This document shows, in pieces, positions 13,370 to 23,138 of a DNA stretch of 64,000 nt (positions within the stretch are counted from its first letter, which is position 1; every line of letters begins with the position of its first letter). The notes under the pieces are model-generated. The model made no database searches. It was not told where the DNA came from and saw only the letters and a program-made list of their open reading frames with translations. A program made the position numbers and the translations under genes. The DNA comes from Eucalyptus grandis (Eukaryota; Streptophyta; Magnoliopsida; Myrtales; Myrtaceae). The stretch lies in assembly GCF_016545825.1 (NCBI RefSeq), contig NC_052613.1, positions 41,584,112 through 41,648,111 of the forward strand, read 5' to 3'.

Positions 13370-15010
13370 GGAAAAATTCTAAATAAGAGTCTAAAGTACC
13401 TTCATTTTCTCAAATAAGGATCTTAAGTGGATTTTATTTTAAATAAGGGCATTGAGTGCCATGATTTTCTCAAATAAGAACTTGAAATAAATCTTGTTTC
13501 AAATAAGAATCTGAAGTGGTTATATATGTTTCAAATAAAAGCCCGACTTTTTGGGAAATCAAGGGTATTTTACTTGATTATCTTTTTTTAAATTTTTTGC
13601 TTTTTTTCTTTCTTTTTTCCTTTTCCTAATTTTGCTTACTTCTTCACTAATGGCCGGTTGAGCACCACTGATGTCAGAAAGGGTTGGGTGAGGGCCACCC
13701 TTGCCAGCCCTTAACAGCCCTTGTTGGCCATGAGTGAGGCCACCATCGTTAGATCTGGCAAGGGTTGACCTTCCTTGGGGACAACGAGGGGTTAGCAATC
13801 CTCACCCTAGGGGAGGGCCCTTGCGACCATTGGTAGGGTTGGCCCTCACCAGATTTGGGCAAGTGTCACCTCACCAGCAGTTGGCGAGCATTGCCGAGCC
13901 CTCGTCAAAGGGAAAAAAAAGTGAAAAAAGGAAAGAAAAGAAAAGAATAAAACATAATTTGAGATCTAGGCGACCGTTCCCTCGCCAACGGCTGGCAAGG
14001 GTTGCTAAGAGTCTGTTTGGCAATGTTCTTTTTTTGTGTTCATGAAAACAATTGTTGTTTTTTATGTTCCAGGGAATAAAAAAGGAATAGAAACGCGTTT
14101 GTTTGCGTTTTTGTTCCATATCTATTTTTTTTGTTATCGGAACAAATTTGGAATAAATAAGAAACAATTGGAAATAAGAAACAAGAAAAACTTATTTCTT
14201 GTTTTTGGAACACTTATGAGAAACAATTTTTCTCTCTCCTATTTTTTTCTTCTCTTTCTTTTCTTCTTCTTTTTTCTTTGGCCGACGAACTCATCAGAGG
14301 GTCGCTGGCCTCTGGCGAGGCTCGGCCTTGCCGAACTGGCAAGCTCGAGCTCACCCAGCCACGCCTCGAGCCTTGTCCTGTTGTGGCTAGGTGAGGCCGC
14401 CCGGCCCTTGTCACCGGTCGCTAGCCATGGCCGAGGCCAGCGGGTCGACCAAAATGAAGAAAAAAAGGAAGAAAAAAAAAAGAAAAAAAAAAAAAAAAAA
14501 GAAAAAAATTAAAAAAAATTAAAAGAAACAAAATAATTATTCAAGTTTACCAAACATGTTTCGGTTTTTTTTTTATTCTAGGAACAAGCTTACCGAATAT
14601 CTTATTATGTTTAAAAATTGTTCCCGAAACAGAAATAATTTTTCTATTTTTGTTTCTTGGAACAATTTTTGAATAAAAACGTTACCAAACGCGCTTTAAG
14701 CCTTTGTCACGGATGCTAGCTCTCGCCAAAAAAGAAAAAAAGAAAAGAAAAGTGAAAAAAAGAAAGAAAGGAAAAAATAATTTAAGATTAAAATTGAAAT
14801 TGGACAAAAATACCCTTACTTGGTCATAATATTTAGCTGACCGGCAACTAGCGAGATTATATCTTTATTTAAAATTACCATGGCCACTTTAGGTATTTAT
14901 ATGAAATAACGATATCCATTTCCGGACCCTTACTTAATATTAAAATTGTAATTGGACGAAAATGCCCTTAATTGTTTGGAATTTTCTCAAATCCTTATTT
15001 AACTGGGTAA
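13370..15010. mobile_element. Mutator-like non-autonomous element (ends incomplete)
   Basis: The left side carries several imperfect copies of a motif like TCTCAAATAAGGxxCTxAAGTG (13385-13560), the same terminal subrepeat seen in inverted orientation in the complete elements at 16.5-18.8 kb and 50.5-51.4 kb. A GC-rich core with CTCGCC / GATTTGGGCAAG motifs follows (13630-14000, resuming at 14700). The right end is weak and no target-site duplication was found, so the end near 15010 is approximate. A Tourist-like MITE interrupts the core. Confidence 0.5.
14009..14696. mobile_element. Tourist-like (PIF/Harbinger) MITE, 688 bp
   Basis: The ends read GAGTCTGTTTGGCAATGTT and, on the other strand from the right, AAGCGCGTTTGGTAACGTT: imperfect terminal inverted repeats with the GTTTGG signature. 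TAA flanks both sides (14006-14008 and 14697-14699), the 3-bp target duplication expected for PIF/Harbinger. The interior is AT-rich around a GC-rich core (14280-14450) with no transposase. It sits inside the GC core of the surrounding Mutator-like element, so it inserted later. Confidence 0.65.
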
Positions 15011-15389
15011 TCTCTTTTCTTTTCTTTTTTAAATCATAGAGATATCTACGTCACGGCCTCTCTCGTCACAATCACGTTGTCTATTGAAAGCCCTTCGTGT
15101 TTACGGCATCAAACGTGATGAGAGGGTTTATTCAGAGCAATCACGGTGTGGCTAAGAGGAGGTCGGGCCGTCTCCATCGTCACCATCATCTTCGATTACA
15201 AGCCTTTGAATTGACTTTTCTTTAATCGCCGAATGTAAGGATGGAAATCAATTCCAAAATAGGCGAAGACGATTACCCCCAAAAAAAAAAAAATAAAATC
15301 TCATCACAGCCTTCTTTGATTTGGCCCGTTTGCTCTCGACTATTTTCGGACAGTTCGATATTTAGTTCCTCGGATCTCATCACAACCTG

Positions 15390-15640
15390 GGGTGAGGAAA
15401 GGTTCTTTGATTTGGCCCAGTTTGTTCTCGACTTAGAGCACTGGCTACGAACCACGGTGTCGGGGGTTCGAATCCTCCTCACCCACAAGTTTTATGGGAG
15501 TAAGAACATCATGATCGGGATAGCAGACCAAGGCCATGGAACTTGGTTGGGTCTTTTGTATTTAAATGGCCTTCCTTTTTTCTTTTTATTTATTATTTCT
15601 CGTTAAGGGCTGAAAAATGAAATAGAGTATGTCCCAGTAT
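15390..15640 (+). other. Nuclear plastid-DNA fragment with truncated trnR-ACG
   Basis: Positions 15434-15486 match the 3' two-thirds of plastid trnR-ACG: a TAGAGCAC-like D-arm remnant, anticodon stem-loop GGCTACGAACC with anticodon ACG, and T-arm GGGGGTTCGAATCC. The 5' acceptor half is missing, one base is lost near 15444 and another near 15476, so it is not a functional tRNA. The following bases, including ATCATGATCGGGATAGC (15508-15524), look like the plastid inverted-repeat spacer after trnR, from memory. The edges are approximate. Confidence 0.6.
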
Positions 15641-16514
15641 ATTTGTTTTTTGTTTTACGCCCGTAACTCTTCCTCAGCCAGACTTGGTCAAAATAGCAAG
15701 CAAGCCAAAATATTAAAAGCAAAAAACTGTTCGACCAACCAACAACTGCCCAAAAAAAATCTGATTATGCTTTTGATTTTTATTAAGTCGATTAATCATG
15801 TCGAGAATCGAAATTAGGGCCAACATCCATTTTCGGGACACGAAAAGAGATCGATCCGCGAGATGCTTTGGTCTTTTACTAGATACCGAGGACGAGGAAT
15901 TCGTCGCTTTTCCTATGGGCGAATCAAGGATTTGACGGTTATCTTTGCACGCGAAGGAAAGCAGAGAAAGGACCATTTGTAGCTCCTATCTTTATTCGTG
16001 CAATTTGACTTTTGTTGGACGAAAAGTTTGAATGCCTTGAAAATTCTTAGGTGGAAGGCAAGATTTGCTCGTGGGATCGCGTGCGATCTTAAAGCTGGAA
16101 ATATTTAGTTCTGAATATTGGATGAAAAAGTAAGATTTTCTTGTCTAGACGACGAAAAAAATTCAAACGAATTCATTTGACTAGTGCGGTTGCGCCAAAC
16201 ACGGATAATCATCAGAAATTGTACAGTTTTTGTTTTTATTTTGGATCCGATAGTAACTATCCAATTCAGGTGCACATTTTTTTCAATTTTTTTGTTTTTG
16301 CCATTTCAATCATAAAAATTGCGCTAATTTAGTTCTAAATTATTGCACATGATTCTAATATAATTATTTCAATCGAGTTGAAAATCACCAACATGAGGGT
16401 TTAATTACGATTATCGGACCGTCATGTTAGTGATATTTGACGAAAATTAACCGGAATAATTACATTAGAATCTCACGAGCCTAAACCGGTAAAAGTTTAG
16501 GATTGAATCGTACA
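15641..16514. other. Gene-free AT-rich spacer
   Basis: No protein-like frame, RNA gene or complete mobile element was recognised here. Confidence 0.5.
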
Positions 16515-16813
16515 ATAGGATTAGGTAAAATTTCAAATAATAATTTAAAATGCCATCATTTTCTGAAATAATGGTCCAAAATGGACATTTTTCAAATGAG
16601 GGCCTAAAGTAGCCAAATCGTCTCAAATAGGGTGAGCGGTTCCAGGTTCCCGGTTTGGTTCCTTCCGGAACCTGGAACTACTCTGGTACAGGTTCTGAGG
16701 AACCTGGAACCTACCCGTGGGAACCGGAACCTACCCCGTCACAGTTCCAGTCGGTTCCCAGTTCCAACAGGTTCATTTTTTTTTTTTTTTTTTTTTGTTA
16801 TTTTCAGATTTGA

Positions 16814-17045
16814 ACTATAACATATGCGCACGTTACCCAAAAATATAACGTACGCGCACGTTATCAAAAAAACTATAACGTACGCGCACGTTACCAAAAA
16901 CTATAACGTACACGCACGTTACCCAAAAAAACTATAACATATGCGCACGTTACTAAAAAAAAATATAACGTATGCGCACGTTACCAAAAAAAAAATATAA
17001 CGTATGCGCACGTTACCAAAATAAACTATAATGTACGCGTATACT
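16814..17045. repeat. Tandem array of near-palindromic 31-36 bp units
   Basis: About seven copies of a unit whose core is TAACGTACGCGCACGTTA, almost its own reverse complement, separated by A-rich spacers (ACCAAAAAAACTA). Unit length varies with the A-run. CG and CpG-like steps are frequent, unusual against the AT-rich surroundings. Lies just inside the left end of the hAT-like element. Confidence 0.85.
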
Positions 17046-17189
17046 ACACGGTAACTTCCCATTGACATGTTATCTTGATACATTAACTTCGCACTGCACA
17101 ACAATAATAGAATATAATTAGAAATTTCAAAACAAATAGCAAACTAGAAAGTAGAAATAAAACACCACTAGAACAAGAATGTCTAGAGG

Positions 17190-18055
17190 TACAAGTTTTG
17201 AAAACAATTTCGATTAAACCTTAAATGGACTCAGAAAATTCTGAAATTTGGACACGTTGTATTTAAGACCTAGAGGTACAAGTTTCATGAAGAAATCGTA
17301 GTCTAATTCGTTCTGGATTAAAAGATAAAATCGATTTACTTTTCCTGTTCTCTACTTGCACAGTTTTTGAAACATTTTTGGTTAAATAGGCAAATGAACT
17401 ACTTTACGAAATTTAAATATGTTAGGGAAGACATGAAGAAGATATTTCATGCAGAACACATTTCCAAAAGAACCTCATACAAAATGATATAGTCCACGCA
17501 TTGCAACTTACAAGATCCGAACACATCAGATTGCACAGTTTTAGAAACATTTCCGATTAAATACTCAAATGACCTTCAAAAATTATGAAATTCGACTATG
17601 TGATAGCCAAGACCATAAGGTAGATACTTTATGAAAACATCGAAGTCAAATTCGTCCTAGATAATTAAATATGGACGGTTAAAATCCCTGTTCGTAGTAC
17701 CGTAATTCCAGATCTAAGCATCTCCAAAGGACCACGATTTCACCTAACTATTCTTGTTTTTTCTCTAAATTTTTGATATGTTGTACCTCAGGATGTCCTT
17801 TACAACTTTTGTTAAGAAACCGAAGTGAAATTTCGACAAAAAGGTTACCTTACAGTCCATGCATTCATCAAGGGTCGGTCCCAAAATCTCCAGATCCAGT
17901 CTTTCTAAAGAATAACGATTTCACCCACTTATACTTGTTTGTTTTGTCCCAAATTTGAGTATGTTATACTCCAAGAAGTCCTTTACAACTTTCATTTAGA
18001 AGCCGAAGCCTAACTTCAACTAGAACATCACATACAAGTCACTAGAACATCCAAG
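17190..18055. repeat. Degenerate tandem repeats of about 175-180 bp
   Basis: The block around GCACAGTTTTTGAAACATTT (17359) recurs at about 17533. The block with CCACGATTTCACC and GTCCTTTACAACTTT (about 17730-17810) recurs at about 17908-17990. The spacing is 174-180 bp, near nucleosome or satellite monomer length, with substantial divergence between copies. Lies inside the hAT-like element. Confidence 0.65.
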
Positions 18056-18806
18056 GTCGAGCTTTTTCTGCCCTAAGTAACCGGTTCTGGTTCCGGGACC
18101 GGTTCCGGTTCAGTGCAGAAACCGGTTCCGGTTCCCAGAAAAAGGAACCGGAACCAGAACCGTCCCCCTTGGAACCGAACCAAACCGGACCCTCCTCCGG
18201 TTCGGTTCCGGTTCTCGGGTAACCCGGAACCGCGCTCATTTAGTCTCTAAATCATGAGAATTTTAAGTGACCAAATTGTTTAAAATAAGGATTTTGGTTG
18301 ATTGGTGACTATTTCGATCATTAGAGATGGGCTATTTTAGTAAGAAAAAAAAAGTATTTTGTTTATTGTTTTAGTTTTTCTTTCCTTTCCTTTTCTTTTA
18401 TATTATCTTTTTCTCTTTCCTCCCCTCCCCTAAGTTCAGCTGACCTCCGCCATGGCTGATGAAGAGAAGAGCAAAAAACGAAAAAAACATAAAAAAGGAA
18501 AAGATTTTAAAAGTTGAAAGACGAATATACCCTTTTTTTTTTTTTTTGGTAACTCAGCAATCCCCGTCGCTAGTAAGATTATGCCATTTTTTGAGACTGA
18601 ATGGTCATTTCCAACAAGGCAATGATACTATTCTGAAACAAATTTCACTTCATGGGTGGTAAGACAATTATTTGAAAAAAATGAGGGCATTTTAAATTTC
18701 ACTTATTTTAAAAAAGATATTTATTTCAAATAAAATTTACTTTAGACTTTTATTTGAAAAAATGAGAATATTTCAGATTTTTATTTGGAATTTTTCCATG
18801 GGATTA

Positions 18807-20255
18807 TGATTGATCGGGTAATTTTATCTGAATAACATGTTTGTTTCGAAAGGAAAGCCAACTTTCGGAATCGTGGAAGGAAAAGACAGAATTCTCGGAC
18901 CATGTTTGATTTGTGTTTTAAACAAGTTTTGGAGGATTCCATCTACGCGTTCAGTCCATCATCCATAATACAAAAATGAATAATACGGGAAGATCGTGGG
19001 TTAATCAATCGTTAAACCCTATGATTTGACTAGCAGAGGAACATCAGATTGCAGGATGCATGAGTCGTTTGACTATCCCTTGCCTCCATAGCTGCATAAA
19101 TGCCAAACGTCCAAACCGAAGTTAAGAAGAATCCCTCTTTGGGTGTTTCGCTTTCTTTGATTTAACATACGTGCATCGTCTATAGTAAAAGAAACCCTAA
19201 TCTTGCTAAGCATTTAATTGCGCCAAAACAACCCCGGACTTTAAGGAGATTTACCCATTAAGTTTGGATTCGAGATCAATGAATTTTTGGCTACAAAAAT
19301 GTGATGAGTCACCGGAATCATTGCTTTGTAATTATCACGTTAGTTATTGAGTTCGAGACAGAAAACAAGACAAAGAACTTGCAAGAGTCGTCACTAGCAT
19401 TATAATACCAAATTGCTCTGGACGACTTGGATCTTCATATCTTGGACGCTTCTTTGATTGCTGTCGAGCGCGCATTCGTTCGCGAGGGTGTCAAGGAGAC
19501 GAGGTCCTCGAGACCCACGATTGATTCGTTGTACCTCGAGCATAAGTACAACTTTTGTGCATTCTGTCCCAACATTGCACTGTCTGAACCTGATTATTTA
19601 ATGGAAATGACACGTCCGAGCGACAAGGGACAGGCAAGACCCTATGGCTCACGTCTCGCGTGCTCTTAATGCGCTTAAATAGTGATAAATTCTTGGCCGC
19701 TTTTAGAGTTTATGCGGTTCAGCGTCTCCAAGCGGCTTTGAGCCTCAAGGCGTAATTTTATGGGTCTTTGACGCACCGTTCTGCTTTGTAATTGCTCCAA
19801 AAATCAAGACAATTCTCCTTTGCTGTGGCTTTGAGGCTTTTAAGGAAAGTAACTTTTATGGGCTAAACAATTTTCTTTTTCCCAACCTACCGTCATCAAA
19901 ATATCTAAATAACTATCGAGGCAAATCCTAGTAGTCACTATTCTCACATGGAAATAATAGGGTAAGGAGTTCGATTTCCCATCTTCTTATGAGATTGAGA
20001 TTTGGATATTTAGTTTCAAGTATGAGATTCTACTACCACGCTATGCAAAGAAGTATGATAAAAGTTTAAAAGTGAGTTGAGAGTTAAAATAAAACATACA
20101 AAATAAAAATGTATATAAATGCCAATTTTACTATCACGAACATAGCAGAGACCAATTGCACTATTCAGAATTGCACAACACTATTATTGCCTCGCCTAGG
20201 GTCATGTGACCTAAGCCGCGACCGCCTAGGACCACGTGATGTCAATAGCCTGTTG
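18807..20255. other. Gene-free spacer
   Basis: An 80-codon frame at 19427-19669 matches no family I know and has no exon context, so I do not call it a gene. No complete element was found. A B-box-like GGAGTTCGATTTCCC at about 19969 has no convincing partner A box. Confidence 0.45.
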
Positions 20256-20263
20256 CCTGGAGT

Positions 20264-21365
20264 TAGGGGTGAGCATTAGTCATTAATCTTGGACTGGCCA
20301 AACTTCGTTAGTCCTGGCTTAATCCCCAATGGGGGATTGAGTCGAATCCTTGGTCCCTCGACCCGTGGACTCTATATTATGTGAGTTGGTCCTTAGTCCT
20401 AAGACTTATAAATATATGATTAATATCACGAAAAACTTAAAACTAGTATATTTACGATAGTTTTACCATAAACTAATTTTCGACCATAAAAAACCTATAA
20501 CTAGTATCATTGTGATAAATTTGCCTTAAATGACTATAAAAAACCCAAATTATGATGAACTTATCCAAAATTAATTTTGTTAATTGCTAAAATCTTAAAT
20601 TAGTGCATTTGTGATAGATATATCATTCATTAAATTAGATTTTTTTTGGGTAAAAATTCATTAAATTAGATTAATACCATAGAAAATCATAAAATTGGTA
20701 CAACCGTGACAAATGAAAAGTAAAATCACAAACTGGTATATTAGTTAACTGTTATGTATCATTCAACTTAGCAATTTGATAGTAAAAATTAATAGAAATG
20801 AACAAATGGCAAAGTATCACAAGTGTATCGATTTTGAGTAAATTTGTCAAAGATATACTAATTTGGGGATTTCGATTGTCAAAAAATTAGTTTTAATAAA
20901 TTTATCAAAAGTGTACTAGTTTGAGATTTTTAATGATATTAACCCTATAATGTACAATATATAAAATGTTATATATTTTTGTCTCCTATTATCTCTACCT
21001 CTTTTTTTTTTGTGGTTTTACTTGTAAATTAGAAAGTAAAATCCTTGCTTAGATTTGACCATAAAAAAAAAAAAAAAGAGAAACCCTCTTTGCTTATCTC
21101 AGCCTCATATCACTCATCTCTGGCCTCTTCTTACTTGTCTCACAAGCGCAATTTAGCTACCGAAATCGCCCTTTTCTCTTGGCCCACTTCACAAGTAGAG
21201 CTCAACAATCACAAATGAAAATTTCAATTGTTATCTTATCTTAAATCGGCCCGTTTCTCGATTCCAAACTTAACAAGGTTGGTTTTTAGTTAGAAAAATT
21301 GAGGATCGGTACATATAATGTTGGTCATTGGGTTAAGCATAGGATTGGCCTAATGCTCACCCCTA
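20264..21365. mobile_element. hAT-like non-autonomous element, 1102 bp
   Basis: The terminal inverted repeat TAGGGGTGAGCATTAG is perfect over 16 bp at both ends (20264-20279 and 21350-21365). The flanks CCTGGAGT (20256-20263) and CTTGGAGT (21366-21373) are an 8-bp target duplication with one mismatch. The interior is AT-rich, with repeated blocks like TTAATATCACGAAAAACTTAAAACT and GTGACAAAT, and has no transposase frame. The perfect ends suggest it is younger than the hAT-like element at 16.6-18.2 kb. Confidence 0.8.
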
Positions 21366-22029
21366 CTTGGAGTCGCGCAAGATGTTGGCATTGCCTGAGC
21401 TTTTCCATCACAGCATCGGTAGTGTGTCGCATGAGCTTTCTTCCGCTCTCCCTTTTTTCTCTATCTTATTCTATAAATTGCTTTAGCACCAAGTATTTCA
21501 CAACATGTTTGCTAAATATCATGTGCTTTTCGTGGCGTTCATTTGAGCAACGTCCCGTCCTTTGCTTAATCGCAAAGCTCGAAAACTCTGACCGCACATG
21601 TGAGTTGGGAGGACATTCACCTATAACCGGAAGATCGGCTCTTAAAATATTGCTTTTGGGTTGCTTTTTGCCTGGCTTTTTGGGGGGGCCTTACGACACA
21701 CACGTGTCTCCTAGGTCACACGTAAATTACCGAACTAGCCACGCCCCACATCGTACGTTAAAACCAATACGTACCACATCATTTTTCTCTCTCTTTTCTT
21801 TTGGCTTCAATTGATTTTCTTTTTCCTTCTTCTCCGACCTTTCTTTCTTTCTTTCTTTTTTTTTCATTTTTCCGAAAATGCGTGTGTGCTAAGTGGCGTG
21901 GCGTGGCGTCCAATGGAATCTGTGAATTACGGAGCGCCCTCTTTTGTACCAGCATTTTCGGCCTTGTGTGGTTCCCTTTCGGTCAATAATAACTCGAAAA
22001 TTAAAGGAAACTTCTTTTTACTTCTATCT

Positions 22030-22380
22030 TCTCATTAAAATTATAATTAATATCACAAAAACTTTAAATTTATACACTAATGAAAAATTTACCCCAAACT
22101 AATATTTTGATCATCAAAAAATCAAATTGATATAATCGTGACAAATTTATCTTTTCGTTAAATTAAATTAATATCATAAAAAAATTAATATACCTATGAC
22201 AAATGAGAGGTAAAACATTAAATTCGTACACTCATTAATGTTTTGGGTCGTCTAACTCAGTAATTTAACGGTAAAATTTAATGAAAATTAACGAAAAACA
22301 AATTAACCACATATGTGCAAATCTAGAGTTTTTGGTCGTTAAATAATTAGTTTGTGATAAATTTATTATAAATATATGAA
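22030..22380. repeat. AT-rich repeat related to the interior of the 20.3-21.4 kb element
   Basis: Blocks such as TTAATATCACAAAAACTTTAAA and GACAAATTTATC resemble blocks at 20420-20900 inside the hAT-like element. Ends and target duplication were not found, so this may be a fragment or a related satellite-like stretch. Confidence 0.45.
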
Positions 22381-22760
22381 TTTGAGATTATTGTAATATG
22401 AATTCTAAAATTTAAAATATTATTCAGATCTAGAAGAGTCGTAAGCGAATCTATGTATCGATTAGGATTAAAAAGGATAAGGAAATCAAAGTGCCACGAG
22501 ATGTGAGAAAGTTTTGAACTAAATAAGATCAAAAATAGAAAAGCTGAATCCAAACGGATCTTTACTAAAATAATCTGCCCACCCCGACTTTAAATATTCA
22601 CGTTGAACATCGGGGGGGTGGTAGGGCAACGCAACGCCATGTCACGAATTACATCTCCAAATCAACGAAGAAATCACAAATCGAAGGAGAAGTAGAGGGA
22701 AAAAAACAAAATTAAATTAAATAAAGAAAAACGAGAAAACTGGAGGAAAATACTTCCACC

Positions 22761-22784
22761 CCCTCTCTCTCTCTCTCTCTCTCT
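22761..22784 (+). repeat. CT microsatellite upstream of the SAPS gene
   Basis: An almost uninterrupted CT run about 360 bp before the SAPS start codon, probably near the transcription start or in the 5' leader. The leader from here to 23138 is GC-rich. Confidence 0.7.
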
Positions 22785-23138
22785 TTTTGGCTTCGATTTT
22801 TCTCTAGACGCCCCTCTCTTCGTCCTTCTCGATCTTCACGGCTCGCTCTCCTGCCTCCGTCTTTCTCCCCCACCCCATCTGAATCCCCCGCCCCGCCCCG
22901 CCCCCGCCGGAATAATTAGGGTTTTTCCGAGCTCCTCCCCAGCAACTCGGCAGCCTGCTATTCAGAGTCTCTCTCTCTCTTTTGGAACTCGAATCTCGAG
23001 CTCGCTGCGCCGTCCGGCAGCCGCGCCTCGATTCGCGCTCTTCCTTCCTTCCTTCCTCCCGAGGGCGCTTCGGATGTGACCCGCCCTCCCGCCCTCCCCG
23101 CGCCGCCCTTCCCTCGCCATTCGCCGCTCCTGCCGAAG

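Larger units (their letters stand above)
16628..18242. mobile_element. hAT-like non-autonomous element, about 1.6 kb
   Basis: The left end is TAGGGTGAGCGGTTCCAGG; the right end read inward is TAAATGAGCGCGGTTCCGG. The flanks GTCTCAAA (16620-16627) and GTCTCTAA (18243-18250) form an 8-bp duplication with one mismatch, typical of hAT insertions. GGTTCC/GGAACC motifs are repeated densely next to both ends (16635-16770 and 18075-18235), like the subterminal binding repeats of Ac-type elements. No transposase frame is present. It contains a palindromic array (16814-17045) and longer degenerate tandem repeats (17190-18055). Confidence 0.75.
16524..18797. mobile_element. Mutator-like non-autonomous element interrupted by a hAT
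   Basis: The left end GGTAAAATTTCAAATAATAA and the right end TTATTTGGAATTTTTCC are inverted copies, each followed inward by subrepeats of CAAATAA..CTAAAGTG type. The flanks ATAGGATTA (16515-16523) and ATGGGATTA (18798-18806) are a 9-bp target duplication with one mismatch, as expected for Mutator-like elements. Without the nested hAT element it would be about 0.65 kb. The central part (18310-18560) is pyrimidine-rich, and no transposase is present. Confidence 0.65.

Noticed and set aside
15434..15486. Functional nuclear tRNA-Arg
   Set aside because: The 5' acceptor strand and most of the D arm are absent, so it cannot fold as a complete tRNA.
19427..19669. 80-codon frame as a possible small gene
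   Set aside because: No family similarity, no exon context, and it lies in a transposon-rich spacer; such a length is expected by chance.
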